This document shows, piece after piece, positions 1-8,681 of a stretch of 48,426 bases of DNA (its first letter is position 1; each line of letters begins with the position of its first letter). The position numbers and the translations under genes were made by a program. Location of the stretch: assembly GCA_028292315.1 (NCBI GenBank), contig JAQGMO010000030.1, positions 1 through 48,426 of the forward strand. The letters run 5' to 3'. This stretch comes from Herminiimonas sp. Lineage in GTDB: Bacteria > Pseudomonadota > Gammaproteobacteria > Burkholderiales > Burkholderiaceae_D. Under the pieces are notes generated by a model that saw only the letters and a list, made by a program, of their open reading frames with translations, was not told the origin of the DNA and searched no databases.

Positions 1-198
1 AATAGCCTGGCTCAGGATAATGCTGTCGGGCTGGTCGGCAAATTCATCGGCAGCGTCGACAATCCTGCCGTGGAAAATATCGTGATGGACGAGGTCATCA
101 TCTTCAAGACCCGCAGCGTTGGCATCCGTCTTTGCCCGGCTGGCACAGCTGCGGTCGCCGACCCGGCTGCCGACTTTGTCAGTTGCATCATGTTGTGA
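1..198 (+). CDS. C-terminal end of an unidentified protein (5' truncated by window edge)
   Basis: An open frame enters from the left edge in frame 1 and ends at a TGA at 196-198, giving 65 C-terminal residues. Third codon positions are mostly G or C, as in the neighbouring genes, which supports real coding. The tail holds two cysteines (in LCPAGTA and FVSCIML) about a dozen residues apart near the C terminus. A closed C-terminal Cys loop occurs in secreted or pilin-like proteins, but I do not recognise the family and assign no function. It converges on dnaE, whose stop lies about 36 bases downstream. Confidence 0.5.
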   Translation, partial: NSLAQDNAVGLVGKFIGSVDNPAVENIVMDEVIIFKTRSVGIRLCPAGTAAVADPAADFVSCIML

Positions 199-207
199 GT
201 TGCGTCG

Positions 208-232
208 GCCTTCGATAAGGCTATCGCAAGGC
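208..232. terminator. stem-loop between convergent ends of the partial gene and dnaE
   Basis: GCCTT-CGATA pairs with TATCG-(C bulge)-AAGGC around a 4-base loop, giving a 10-bp stem with one bulge. It starts two bases beyond the dnaE stop codon (234-236) and ten bases after the stop of the left-edge gene, so it could serve both. Neither side has a clear U-tract, so intrinsic termination is uncertain; it may instead be a 3'-end stabilising hairpin. Confidence 0.4.
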
Positions 233-233
233 T

Positions 234-3200
234 TCAATACTCCACCGCCGCGCTGCGCGCGCCCAGCCTGTCGAACAACGACTGCTTCAGCGCGTCGGCC
301 GGCGCCACCCGCCATTCATCCGGCCACTGCACCTCGCAGTCGATGCCGTCGCGCGTATAGCGCATCGCCAGCGGCAGGCCTTGCGGCGAGCGGAACTGCG
401 ACAGGATGGTCCTGATCTGCGCGGCGTCCGTGCTGTCGGTCAGCGCGAACGCAAATTTCTTCCCGAACTGGATGCGCGCCGTGGCAATGTCCATCGCCTT
501 CTCGGCGGTAATGCGCAGGCCGCCCGAGAAGCGGTCCTCCGATACCTTGCCCTGCACCGCCAGGAACTCGTCTTCCTTGAACAGGTTGCGGTTGGCGTCG
601 AACACCTCGTTATAGACCGTCACTTCGACCGCGGCGCTGCCGTCGTCGAGCAGCACGATGATCATCTTGCCGCGCTGTGTCATCTGGGTGCGCATGCCGG
701 CAATCACGCCGGCCATCAGCCGTGGCTCGCGCGACGGGCTCAGGTCGCTTAACCGGGTGCGGGCGAACTTGCGCGCTTCCTCGGCATACGCATTGAACAG
801 GTGGCCGGACAGGTAGAAGCCGAGCGCGGTCTTTTCCTCCGTCAGCTTCTGCTTCTCGCTCCACGGCTGCGCCTTCACGTATTCGGGCGGGGCCACCATG
901 TCGCTGTGGTCGCCGCCGAACAGGCTGACCTGGTTGGCCGACGCTTCGGCCTGCTCCGCGCATTCCATCGCGAAGCTGACCGATGCCAGCAGGATGCCGC
1001 GGTCGACGCTCATGCAGTCGAACGCGCCGGCGCGGATCAGCGACTCGACGGTGCGGCGATTGATCTGCTTCTTGTCGACCCGTTTGCAAAAGTCGAACAG
1101 GTCGGTAAAAGGGCCGTCGCGGCGGGCTGCGACGATGGCTTCGATTGCGCCCTGCCCCGAACCCTTGACCGCGCCCAGGCCATAGCGGATTTCCTTGACC
1201 TTCTTCTTCGTTACGCTGGGCGGCTCGCCGACCGGCATGAAGCGGTAGTCCGACAGGTTGATGTCCGGCGGCAACAGCGTCAGGCCGCAGATGTCGGCCG
1301 CGTCTTCCACCAGGATCTTGATCTTGTCGGTGTCGTCCATCGCCAGCGACAAGTTGGCCGCCATGAACGCGGCCGGATGATGCGCCTTCAGGTAGGCGGT
1401 GTAATACGACAGCAGCGCGTAGGCGGCGGCATGCGACTTGTTGAAGCCGTAGCCGGCGAACTTTTCCATCAGGTCGAAGATCTCGTCGGCCTTGTCAGTC
1501 GTCAGCCCGTTCTTCGCCGCGCCTTCACGGAAGATATTCCGGTGCTCGGCCATTTCCTCGGCCTTCTTCTTGCCCATGGCCCGGCGCAGCAAGTCCGCGC
1601 CGCCCAGCGAGTAGCCGCCGATGACCTGGGCCATCTGCATCACCTGCTCCTGGTAGACCATGATGCCGTAGGTCTCGGACAGGATGACTTCGGTGCGCGG
1701 ATCGGGATAGTCGAAGCGTTCACCGTGCTTGCGCTTGCAGAAATCGGGAATCAGGTCCATCGGGCCCGGACGGTACAGCGCCACCAACGCAATAATGTCT
1801 TCAAAGCGATCGGGCCGCGCATCCTTCAACATGCCTTGCATGCCGCGGCTTTCAAGCTGGAACACGGCGACGGTTTTCGCCTTGGTCAGCAATTCATAGG
1901 ATGGCCTGTCGTTCAGCGGCAGCTTCTCAAGACTGAAGTCGGCCATTGCCGGATCAAGCTGCCTGATGTAACGAACCGCCCGATCGAGGATCGTCAACGT
2001 GGTCAGACCCAGAAAGTCGAACTTGACCAGGCCAACCGCTTCCACGTCGTCCTTGTCGTATTGCGACACCACGCCGGCATCCCCGCCCTGGGTATACAAG
2101 GGACAGAAATCAGTGAGCTTGCCGGGCGCGATCAGCACGCCACCCGCATGCATGCCGATGTTGCGCGTGATGCCTTCAACCTGCTCGGCCAGCGCCAGCA
2201 ATTGCTTGACCTCTTCTTCATTGGCTTCGCGTTCGGCCAGCAGCGGTTCTTCATTCCTGGCGTCCGCAATCGTCACCAGCTTGCCCGGCTTGAATGGAAT
2301 CAGCTTGGAAATGCCGTCGCAAAAATTGTACCCAAGGTCAAGCACGCGGCCGACGTCGCGCACCGCCGCCTTGGCCGCCATGGTGCCGAAGGTCGCGATC
2401 TGCGATACGGCTTCCTTGCCATAGGTTTCCTTGACGTACTGGATCACGCGGTCGCGGCCTTCCTGGCAAAAGTCGATATCGAAGTCGGGCATCGATACCC
2501 GCTCAGGATTCAGGAAACGCTCGAACAGCAGGTTGTAGGCCAGTGGATCGAGATCGGTGATCGAGAGCGAATACGCTACCAGCGAGCCGGCGCCCGATCC
2601 GCGGCCGGGGCCGACCGGCACGCCATTATTCTTTGCCCATTGAATGAAGTCGGCCACGATCAGGAAATAACCAGGGAAGCCCATCTTGATGATGGTGTCG
2701 GTTTCAAATTTCAACCGATCTTCATATCGCGGGCGATTCTTTTCGCGCAGTTCCGGATTCGGGTAGAGATGCAGCAGGCGCTTTTCCAGGCCTTCCTTGG
2801 CCTGGATCACCAGAAACTCGTCGAGCGTGATACCGTCCGGCGTTGGAAAGCGCGGCAGCTTCGGCTTGCCGAGCTGGAGCACCAGGTTGCAGCGCTTCGC
2901 GATCTCCACCGTGTTCTGCAGGGCCGCCGGCATGTCGGCGAACAGTTCCGCCATCTCGGCTTGCGTCATGAAGCATTGCTGCTCGTTGAAACGCTTCGCG
3001 CGGCGTGGATTGGCCAGGATCTCGCCTTCGGAAATGCAGGTGCGCGCCTCGTGCGCGGTGAATTCTTCCTTCGTCAGGAATTGCACCGGATGCGTCGCCA
3101 CCACCGGCAATTGCAGCCTGGCCGCCAAGGCGACGGATTGCCGTACCTGCTGCTCCATGTTGGGCTGGCCGGCACGCTGTACCTCGATATAGAAATGACC

Positions 3201-3695
3201 GGGAAAAATCTCCGCCCAGCGCGCGGCATGTTGTTCGGCCAGCGGCAACTTGCCGTTTTCAATTGCAATGCCGATATCGCCGAAATGGGCGCCCGATAAG
3301 GCAATTAAACCGCCACGCGGCTGCAAGGCTTCCAGCCATTCGGTCCGGATTTCAGCCCGTCCGCGATGCACGTTGGTCAGCCAGGCGTTGGAAAGCAGCT
3401 CGCATAACTGCAGGTATCCCGCCGAATTCTTAACCAATAATAAAAGCCGGGACGGCTTGTCCCGGTCGTTATCGTTGGTGATCCAGACATCGCAACCAAC
3501 GATCGGCTTGAGGCCCTTGCCGCGCGCCGCCTTATAGAACTTCACCATGCCAAACAGGTTCGCCAGGTCGGTTACCGCGAGCGCCGGCTGTGCGTCATTC
3601 ACGGCCGCCTTGACAACATCGTCAATACGAACCAGGCCGTCGACGATCGAATATTCGGAATGGAGGCGAAGATGGATAAATTGCGGAGATGTCAT
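234..3695 (-). CDS. dnaE: DNA polymerase III subunit alpha (DnaE1)
   Basis: Catalytic subunit of the replicative DNA polymerase III holoenzyme in the cytoplasm. The 1153-residue length fits DnaE1 (~1160). An N-terminal PHP domain begins with [13 protein letters not shown] (H8 and H12 of the H-x-H motif). The polymerase core has PDFDIDF at 403-409, whose D404 and D406 match the two catalytic aspartates of the E. coli enzyme, and a third acidic site in VKFDFLGL near residue 559. A C-terminal OB fold (about 990-1060) is visible in [17 protein letters not shown], and the last ~100 residues form the tau-binding end. The ATG at 3695 gives the usual [13 protein letters not shown] start. It diverges from trhO across an 83-base gap. 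No key residue appears to be missing. Confidence 0.97.
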   Translation of the reverse strand: MTSPQFIHLRLHSEYSIVDGLVRIDDVVKAAVNDAQPALAVTDLANLFGMVKFYKAARGKGLKPIVGCDVWITNDNDRDKPSRLLLLVKNSAGYLQLCELLSNAWLTNVHRGRAEIRTEWLEALQPRGGLIALSGAHFGDIGIAIENGKLPLAEQHAARWAEIFPGHFYIEVQRAGQPNMEQQVRQSVALAARLQLPVVATHPVQFLTKEEFTAHEARTCISEGEILANPRRAKRFNEQQCFMTQAEMAELFADMPAALQNTVEIAKRCNLVLQLGKPKLPRFPTPDGITLDEFLVIQAKEGLEKRLLHLYPNPELREKNRPRYEDRLKFETDTIIKMGFPGYFLIVADFIQWAKNNGVPVGPGRGSGAGSLVAYSLSITDLDPLAYNLLFERFLNPERVSMPDFDIDFCQEGRDRVIQYVKETYGKEAVSQIATFGTMAAKAAVRDVGRVLDLGYNFCDGISKLIPFKPGKLVTIADARNEEPLLAEREANEEEVKQLLALAEQVEGITRNIGMHAGGVLIAPGKLTDFCPLYTQGGDAGVVSQYDKDDVEAVGLVKFDFLGLTTLTILDRAVRYIRQLDPAMADFSLEKLPLNDRPSYELLTKAKTVAVFQLESRGMQGMLKDARPDRFEDIIALVALYRPGPMDLIPDFCKRKHGERFDYPDPRTEVILSETYGIMVYQEQVMQMAQVIGGYSLGGADLLRRAMGKKKAEEMAEHRNIFREGAAKNGLTTDKADEIFDLMEKFAGYGFNKSHAAAYALLSYYTAYLKAHHPAAFMAANLSLAMDDTDKIKILVEDAADICGLTLLPPDINLSDYRFMPVGEPPSVTKKKVKEIRYGLGAVKGSGQGAIEAIVAARRDGPFTDLFDFCKRVDKKQINRRTVESLIRAGAFDCMSVDRGILLASVSFAMECAEQAEASANQVSLFGGDHSDMVAPPEYVKAQPWSEKQKLTEEKTALGFYLSGHLFNAYAEEARKFARTRLSDLSPSREPRLMAGVIAGMRTQMTQRGKMIIVLLDDGSAAVEVTVYNEVFDANRNLFKEDEFLAVQGKVSEDRFSGGLRITAEKAMDIATARIQFGKKFAFALTDSTDAAQIRTILSQFRSPQGLPLAMRYTRDGIDCEVQWPDEWRVAPADALKQSLFDRLGARSAAVEY

Positions 3696-3737
3696 GGCGG
3701 TATTTTACCCGCTGCGAAGCGCGCCCACGACGGCAAT

Positions 3738-3766
3738 TTTGGAATCATGCGCTACCCGTTTATAAT
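3738..3766 (+). promoter_or_regulatory. sigma-70 type promoter for trhO
   Basis: A perfect -10 hexamer TATAAT lies at 3761-3766, with TTTGGA (3738-3743) 17 bases, or TTGGAA (3739-3744) 16 bases, upstream as the -35. Transcription would begin near 3773. That leaves only about 6 bases before the ATG at 3779, or about 27 before the ATG at 3800. Confidence 0.6.
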
Positions 3767-3778
3767 ACTGAGAAATCA

Positions 3779-4666
3779 ATGACTTACCCGAAAATAAACA
3801 TGCAGTCCACACAGTTCCGCCCTAGCTACGTCAACATCGCGGCGTACAAATTTATTACATTCGAAGACACGGCCGAAAAGCGGCCGCAATTCCAGGAATT
3901 GTGCAGTCGTCTGAAACTGAAAGGCACAATTTTGCTGAGCCCGGAAGGCATTAACCTGTTCCTGGCCGGCCTGCGCGAATCTATAGACGAGTTTCTGGCA
4001 TGGCTGCGCGCTGATCCGCGCTTTGCCGACCTGGAAGTCAAGGAAAGCCTGTCGGATGAACAACCGTTCAACCGCATGCTGGTCAAGCTCAAGCGTGAAA
4101 TCATCACGATGAATCTGCCGCTGATCAAGCCGGAACTGGGACGCGCCCCGGCGGTGTTGCCGGCCACGCTGAAACGCTGGCTCGACCAGGGCCATGACGA
4201 TGCCGGCAAACCGGTCGTGATGCTCGACACCCGCAATGCGTTCGAAGTGGATGTCGGCACCTTCGAAGGGACGATCGATTATCGTATTGAAAAATTCAGC
4301 GAATTTCCGGCGGTGGTGGCCGCGCATAAGGATGAGCTTGCGGACAAGACCATCGTGACATTTTGCACCGGCGGCATCCGTTGTGAAAAGGCTGCCATCC
4401 ATATGCACAATGTCGGCTTCGACAGCGTGTATCAGCTGGAAGGCGGTATCCTGAAATACTTCGAAGAGGTCGGCGGCGAACATTATCGCGGCGACTGTTT
4501 CGTGTTCGACCGGCGCACCGCGCTTAATCCCAAGCTGGAGCCGACGCCGACAGTGCAATGCTTTGCCTGCCGCGCAGTGGTCACGCCACGCGAACAGATT
4601 TCTCCGCAATATGTTTATGGGGTGTCGTGTCCGCACTGCGCAACCGAGGCGCGGGAAACCGCATAG
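3779..4666 (+). CDS. trhO: tRNA uridine(34) hydroxylase, rhodanese family (TrhO/YceA)
   Basis: Family members hydroxylate uridine 34 of certain tRNAs (ho5U formation). The protein is 295 residues from ATG 3779. An N-terminal acylphosphatase-like segment starts at YVNIAAYKF. The central rhodanese domain carries the active-site loop TFCTGGIRC with its cysteine at about residue 196. A C-terminal CFAC...CPHC pair looks like a metal site. The open frame extends upstream to 3689, but the strong promoter at 3738-3766 rules out that start. ATG 3779 would be nearly leaderless; ATG 3800 (MQSTQFRPS) is an equally plausible start with a normal leader. It is monocistronic, diverges from dnaE and faces the pirin gene. 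Confidence 0.93.
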   Translation: MTYPKINMQSTQFRPSYVNIAAYKFITFEDTAEKRPQFQELCSRLKLKGTILLSPEGINLFLAGLRESIDEFLAWLRADPRFADLEVKESLSDEQPFNRMLVKLKREIITMNLPLIKPELGRAPAVLPATLKRWLDQGHDDAGKPVVMLDTRNAFEVDVGTFEGTIDYRIEKFSEFPAVVAAHKDELADKTIVTFCTGGIRCEKAAIHMHNVGFDSVYQLEGGILKYFEEVGGEHYRGDCFVFDRRTALNPKLEPTPTVQCFACRAVVTPREQISPQYVYGVSCPHCATEARETA

Positions 4667-4727
4667 GATGTTCCCTGCTTACGGCCTGTCCGTGGGCACC
4701 GGGCATGTCACCGCTTCCCTGAAACCG

Positions 4728-4763
4728 GCCGCCGTCGTTGACGGATTCGGCGGCGGCGTTTTA
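4728..4763 (+). terminator. putative terminator after trhO
   Basis: GCCGCCG (4728-4734) can pair with CGGCGGC at 4748-4754 or 4751-4757, followed by GTTTTAT. It lies about 60 bases after the trhO stop and just before the convergent pirin gene. The loop is large (13-16 bases), so confidence is moderate. Confidence 0.45.
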
Positions 4764-4771
4764 TCTTCCTG

Positions 4772-5467
4772 TCAGGGCAGGTCGAACAAAAGCACTTCCG
4801 CCTGACGGCCGTTCGACAGCGCAATTTGCGGTTCATCCTCGACCGCCACTGCATCGCCGGTTTTCAGCGCAGCGCCGTTGACCGTGATGTCGCCGCGCGC
4901 CACATGCAGCCAAGCCCGCCGGCCAGGCGCCAGCGTTACGGCTGCCTGTTCTTGCCCATCGAATAGCCCGGCATATATTTTCGCATCCTGCTGGATCGTG
5001 ATGGAACCGTCGGCGCCGTCGGAACTGGCGATCAGTTGCAGACGACCGCGCTTTTGCGCCGCATCGAAATGCTTTTCGGCATAACCGGGCGCACTGCCCC
5101 GCACGTTCGGCTCGATCCAGATTTGCAGGAAATGGGTAAGGCGGTCCGCATGATTTGATTCCGAATGCCGGACCCCGGTGCCGGCGCTCATGCGCTGCAC
5201 GTCGCCCGGGCGAATCACGCTGCCATTGCCCATGTCATCCTTGTGCGCCAGCTCGCCTTCCAGCACATAGGTGATGATTTCCATATCCTTGTGCCCGTGC
5301 GTCCCGAATCCACCGCCCTGGGCGACCCGGTCTTCATTGATGACCCGCAAGGGGCCGAACCCCATGTGGCGCGGATCGTAGTAATCGGCAAATGAAAAGC
5401 TGTGGTGCGAATCCAGCCATCCGTGGTTGGCATGACCGCGTTCTTCACTTTTACGTATCTGCATCAT
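4772..5467 (-). CDS. pirin family bicupin protein (YhhW-like)
   Basis: Pirins are bicupin proteins; several members, including E. coli YhhW, have quercetin 2,3-dioxygenase activity in vitro, but the natural substrate here is unknown. At 231 residues it matches the short YhhW-type pirins. The N-terminal cupin shows GTHGHKDMEIITYVLEGEL followed by GTGVRHSESN, supplying the usual His/His/Glu/His metal ligands. The C-terminal half is the degenerate second cupin. An AAGGAG Shine-Dalgarno lies 8 bases before the ATG, and ATGATGCAG offers two possible start codons. It diverges from gluQ; an imperfect 21-base palindrome sits between them. The fold is certain, the reaction is not. Confidence 0.9.
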   Translation of the reverse strand: MMQIRKSEERGHANHGWLDSHHSFSFADYYDPRHMGFGPLRVINEDRVAQGGGFGTHGHKDMEIITYVLEGELAHKDDMGNGSVIRPGDVQRMSAGTGVRHSESNHADRLTHFLQIWIEPNVRGSAPGYAEKHFDAAQKRGRLQLIASSDGADGSITIQQDAKIYAGLFDGQEQAAVTLAPGRRAWLHVARGDITVNGAALKTGDAVAVEDEPQIALSNGRQAEVLLFDLP

Positions 5468-5494
5468 TCCGACTTCTCCTTATACAAAAAACCT

Positions 5495-5515
5495 GCCGGT
5501 ATTTAAGTACCCGGC
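5495..5515. promoter_or_regulatory. imperfect palindrome in the pirin/gluQ divergent promoter region
   Basis: GCCGGTA and TACCCGGC flank a TTTAAG core, giving a near-symmetric 21-base site 28 bases upstream of the pirin start and 67 bases upstream of gluQ. It is a candidate operator only; no regulator gene is adjacent. Confidence 0.25.
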
Positions 5516-5581
5516 GCAAACTGGAACCTGAAACAGCGATAATCCGGGATACTGCATCAACAATTTTAAATAATTGCCACC

Positions 5582-6475
5582 ATGACCAGCCCATCTTACA
5601 TCGGCCGCTTCGCGCCGTCTCCGAGCGGCCCGCTGCACGCCGGTTCGCTGGTCGCCGCGATGGCCAGCTATCTCGATGCACGGGCGCATGACGGCAAGTG
5701 GCTGCTTCGCATCGAAGACATCGACGAAGCGCGGACTGCTCCGGGCGCGACCGACGCGATCATGCAATGCCTGGGTGCATTCGGCATGCGATGGGATGGC
5801 GGCGCCACGTTTCAGAGCCGGCGCAAGGCGCTCTATCGCGAAGCCCTTGAGCGCCTGGGCGCACATGCCTATGCCTGCGGTTGCTCACGCCGCGAGATTG
5901 CCGATTCGCGGCTTGGGATCGCCCGGGATGGCGCAGCAGTCTATCCGGGCACCTGCCGTCAAGGGCTGGCCCCTGGCAGGACCGCGCGCGCAATCCGCAT
6001 GCGGACGCCCGATGCGGGCAGTCCGGATGATTGCATCCGGTTCGAGGATCGCTGGGTCGGCCCGGTGACGCAATATCTCGCGCTGCAAGTGGGAGATTTC
6101 GTATTGAAACGGGCTGACGGGTTCTGGGCGTATCAAATGGCGGTGGTGGTCGACGATGCCGACCAGGGCGTGACGCACGTGGTGCGCGGCGCGGATTTGC
6201 TCGATTCCACCGGCCGCCAGATTTATCTGCAGCGCATGCTGCACCTGACGACGCCGCGCTATATGCATGTGCCCGTGGTCAGCAGCGCAAGCGGGGAAAA
6301 GCTGTCGAAGCAGACCGGGGCGCAGGCACTCGACCCCTTGCGGGCGGAACCCGCCCTGATCGCAGCGGCGTCGTTCCTCGGGATTTCCGTCAGACAGGTA
6401 AACTCAGTCGACGATTTTTGGCGGCAGGCGATTGCCGCCTGGCGCAATCGCTTCGTCGAGGGACGCCCCGGTTGA
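5582..6475 (+). CDS. gluQ: glutamyl-Q tRNA(Asp) synthetase
   Basis: A truncated glutamyl-tRNA synthetase paralogue that activates glutamate and attaches it to queuosine at position 34 of tRNA(Asp), not to a tRNA 3' end. It has 297 residues. The class I signature is RFAPSPSGPLHAGS near the N terminus and the KMSKS-like motif is EKLSKQTG. Between them is the zinc site CGCSRREI...YPGTC, typical of GluQ-RS. The anticodon-binding domain of GluRS is absent, as expected. No strong Shine-Dalgarno is obvious before the ATG, where the leader is AT-rich (TTTTAAATAATT). It converges on the rhlE-type gene, with 24 bases between the stops. Confidence 0.93.
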   Translation: MTSPSYIGRFAPSPSGPLHAGSLVAAMASYLDARAHDGKWLLRIEDIDEARTAPGATDAIMQCLGAFGMRWDGGATFQSRRKALYREALERLGAHAYACGCSRREIADSRLGIARDGAAVYPGTCRQGLAPGRTARAIRMRTPDAGSPDDCIRFEDRWVGPVTQYLALQVGDFVLKRADGFWAYQMAVVVDDADQGVTHVVRGADLLDSTGRQIYLQRMLHLTTPRYMHVPVVSSASGEKLSKQTGAQALDPLRAEPALIAAASFLGISVRQVNSVDDFWRQAIAAWRNRFVEGRPG

Positions 6476-6499
6476 CGGGCGCCCGGCAGCAAAAGCGTC

Positions 6500-7972
6500 T
6501 TACCGCTTCGGAATGCCGCCCAGCAAGGCTGCCTTCTTTTGCGGCTTCGGCGATGAATTATTATTGCTGGCAGATTCGCCCGGGTTCGATTGGGAGGGCG
6601 TGCTCGGTTCATAGGGTTTCAGGAACCAAGGATCGACTTTTTCCTTGCGCGGCATTGGCGAATAAGCGCTGCGCCCCTGCTGCGCGCCGCGTCCCTCGTG
6701 CCGCTCGCCTTCCTCATGCCGCGGACGGCGCTCGCTGCGCTCACTGCGTTCGCTGCCGGAACGGGCACCGGCGGGCGCCGGTGAACGCGGCACAAAACCG
6801 CTAAGCTGTGCCGGAACAAACTTGTGCCTGATCATTTTTTCAATATCGACCAGCAGGCGCGCATCCTTGTCCGAATACAGGGAAATCGCATCACCCGATG
6901 CGCCGGCACGGCCGGTGCGTCCGATGCGGTGCACATAGTCCTCGGCGTTATACGGCAAGTCATAATTGATCACACATGGCAAATCGGATATATCCAGGCC
7001 GCGTGCAGCGACATCGGTCGCCACCAAAACATCAACGGTGCCGTTTTTGAATGCCTCGAGCGCCGCCATCCGTTCCGATTGCGATTTATCGCCGTGGATC
7101 GCCGAAGCCTTCACGCCTTCCTGTTCGAGCTGGCGCGCCAGGCGCGAGGCGCCGATCTTGGTATTGGAAAACACCAGCACCTGTTTCAGGTCGCGTCCGC
7201 GAATCAGGAAAGACACCACGTCGCGCTTGGCTTCTTCATCCACCTTGTAGACCACCTGGGTGACACGATCGGCGGTGGCATTGCTGCGCGCCACTTCGAT
7301 CGTCACCGGGTCGTTCAGGAAGCTGGCTGCCAGCTTCTTGATCTCGTTGGAAAAGGTGGCCGAAAACATCAGGTTCTGACGCTGTTTCGGCAACAGGTTG
7401 ATAATGCGCTGCAAGTCCGGCAGGAAACCCATGTCCAGCATGCGGTCGGCCTCGTCCATCACCAGGATCTGCGTCTGGGAAAGATTGAGTGTTTTTTGCT
7501 GTACATGATCGAGCAGGCGCCCCGGCGTGGCGATCAGGATTTCCACACCCGCGCGCAAGGCTGCGGTCTGCGGCGCCATGTCCATGCCGCCGAATACGAC
7601 GGTCGAACGCAAGGGCGTGTGCCGGCAGTATGCCTTCACGTTTTCAGCCACCTGGTCCGCCAGTTCGCGGGTCGGGGTCAGGATCAGGGCGCGTACCGGA
7701 TGCCGTGCCGGCGATGCGCTGTTGCTTGCAGTCGCCAGCAGCAGTTGAATGATCGGCAAGGAAAATCCGGCAGTCTTTCCGGTGCCGGTTTGCGCGGCGC
7801 CCATGACATCGCGGCCTTGCAGCACGATCGGTATCGCCTCCGCCTGGATCGGTGTCGGATGGATATAGCCTTGGTCGGTCAGTGCACGCAGGATTTCAGG
7901 GGCAAGGCCGAAGTCTTCGAAACGGATTGCTGCCGCGTTATCTGGTGCGGCTACGGACTGGGTGTCAGACAT
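6500..7972 (-). CDS. rhlE: DEAD-box ATP-dependent RNA helicase, RhlE type
   Basis: RNA-remodelling helicase acting in ribosome assembly and RNA decay in the cytoplasm. The two RecA-like domains are complete: Q-motif FEDFGLAP..PTPIQ, motif I AQTGTGKT (60-67), PTRELADQ, TPGRLLD, DEAD (173-176), SAT, RGLDI and HRIGRTGRAG. A low-complexity tail from about residue 400 is rich in Arg, Glu and Ser (repeated SER units) and ends in ALLGGIPKR, like many betaproteobacterial RhlE proteins; such tails bind RNA. At 490 residues it has the usual RhlE length. A perfect small hairpin lies in its 5' leader at 7990-8004. The RhlE assignment over other DEAD-box classes rests on the tail and overall similarity. 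Confidence 0.93.
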   Translation of the reverse strand: MSDTQSVAAPDNAAAIRFEDFGLAPEILRALTDQGYIHPTPIQAEAIPIVLQGRDVMGAAQTGTGKTAGFSLPIIQLLLATASNSASPARHPVRALILTPTRELADQVAENVKAYCRHTPLRSTVVFGGMDMAPQTAALRAGVEILIATPGRLLDHVQQKTLNLSQTQILVMDEADRMLDMGFLPDLQRIINLLPKQRQNLMFSATFSNEIKKLAASFLNDPVTIEVARSNATADRVTQVVYKVDEEAKRDVVSFLIRGRDLKQVLVFSNTKIGASRLARQLEQEGVKASAIHGDKSQSERMAALEAFKNGTVDVLVATDVAARGLDISDLPCVINYDLPYNAEDYVHRIGRTGRAGASGDAISLYSDKDARLLVDIEKMIRHKFVPAQLSGFVPRSPAPAGARSGSERSERSERRPRHEEGERHEGRGAQQGRSAYSPMPRKEKVDPWFLKPYEPSTPSQSNPGESASNNNSSPKPQKKAALLGGIPKR

Positions 7973-8363
7973 GATATATCGTAGGCTCCCGTGCCAATGG
8001 CACGATACCGACGAATTGTGAGTTCTAAAAAAACGTATTATAACGACTTATCACTGGAACGACTAACTTGCTGATTTTAAAAGGTTTACGAAATTAAGCA
8101 AAGCAAGTCCGGTTTTAATGCGAGATGGCGGCCAGATCGTCTCCTATGCCGCCCGTTTTCAGGAAATCCACACTGCGGAAGACGTTGGTCAAACCGGGCG
8201 TGCCGCTGAGCAAGTCAGCATCCTCATGTTCCCCAACGCCGGCGCACAATCAGATGCGGGATGGCCGAAGCGGACATGCAGGCTCCAAATTCGATTCCAT
8301 GCGTCCTGATTGGCCGCGCATCATAACGCTGACGATGCGCCTGATCCTGCGTTTGCGGATGGA
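7973..8363. other. 391-base gap between the RhlE-type gene and the DUF1330 gene
   Basis: The gap holds the helicase leader hairpin and an AT-rich stretch (about 8030-8100) that probably contains its promoter. On the minus strand an open frame at 8115-8249 encodes a 44-residue C-terminal-looking segment (ends in DDLAAISH). A second open frame upstream of it, shifted, reads towards it. This could be a decayed gene, but I cannot name a family and see no ribosome-binding site. Confidence 0.3.
7990..8004 (-). promoter_or_regulatory. 5'-leader hairpin of the rhlE-type gene
   Basis: CGTGCC and GGCACG form a perfect 6-bp inverted repeat around a 3-base loop, 18 bases upstream of the helicase ATG. 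RNA helicase genes are often controlled through structured leaders, so this is a candidate regulatory hairpin or operator. Confidence 0.3.
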
Positions 8364-8669
8364 TCAGACTGTGGCATCGCCGCCTTCCACAAACACCAGT
8401 TCGACTTCGCCGACGTTATTGCGCCTGCGATATGCCGAGGCAGCCTGGTACTCGGGCGATTCATGGCAGGCCACCGCCTGCTCCATGCTCGGGAATTCGA
8501 TCACGACAAACCGACCAAAGTATTCCGGGCCTTCGCGCACGTCGAACCTACCGCCGCGGGCCAGCACTTTGCCATTGAACTTGGCGATAATTCCGGGTAC
8601 CTGGTCGGTGTATTTTTTATATTCGACCGGGTCATTGATGCGCGAGCGCGCCAGCCAGTATGCGGACAT
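8364..8669 (-). CDS. DUF1330 family protein
   Basis: A 101-residue protein of the DUF1330 family, small ferredoxin-like (dimeric alpha/beta barrel) proteins of unknown role. Typical features are the N-terminal YWLARSRINDPVEYKKY, a central YFGRFVVIEFPSMEQA and the ending ELVFVEG. A good AAGGAG Shine-Dalgarno lies 8 bases before the ATG. It starts 12 bases after the dctM stop and is the last gene of the TRAP operon, so it is probably co-transcribed and may act on the imported substrate. DUF1330 genes often sit in catabolic operons, but no reaction can be assigned. Confidence 0.85.
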   Translation of the reverse strand: MSAYWLARSRINDPVEYKKYTDQVPGIIAKFNGKVLARGGRFDVREGPEYFGRFVVIEFPSMEQAVACHESPEYQAASAYRRRNNVGEVELVFVEGGDATV

Positions 8670-8681
8670 GGTTGTATCTCC

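Noticed and set aside
801-3299. Long plus-strand frame of 832 codons antisense to dnaE
   Set aside because: It is a GC-rich shadow of the dnaE coding sequence; composition is His/Arg/Gln-rich and unlike any family.
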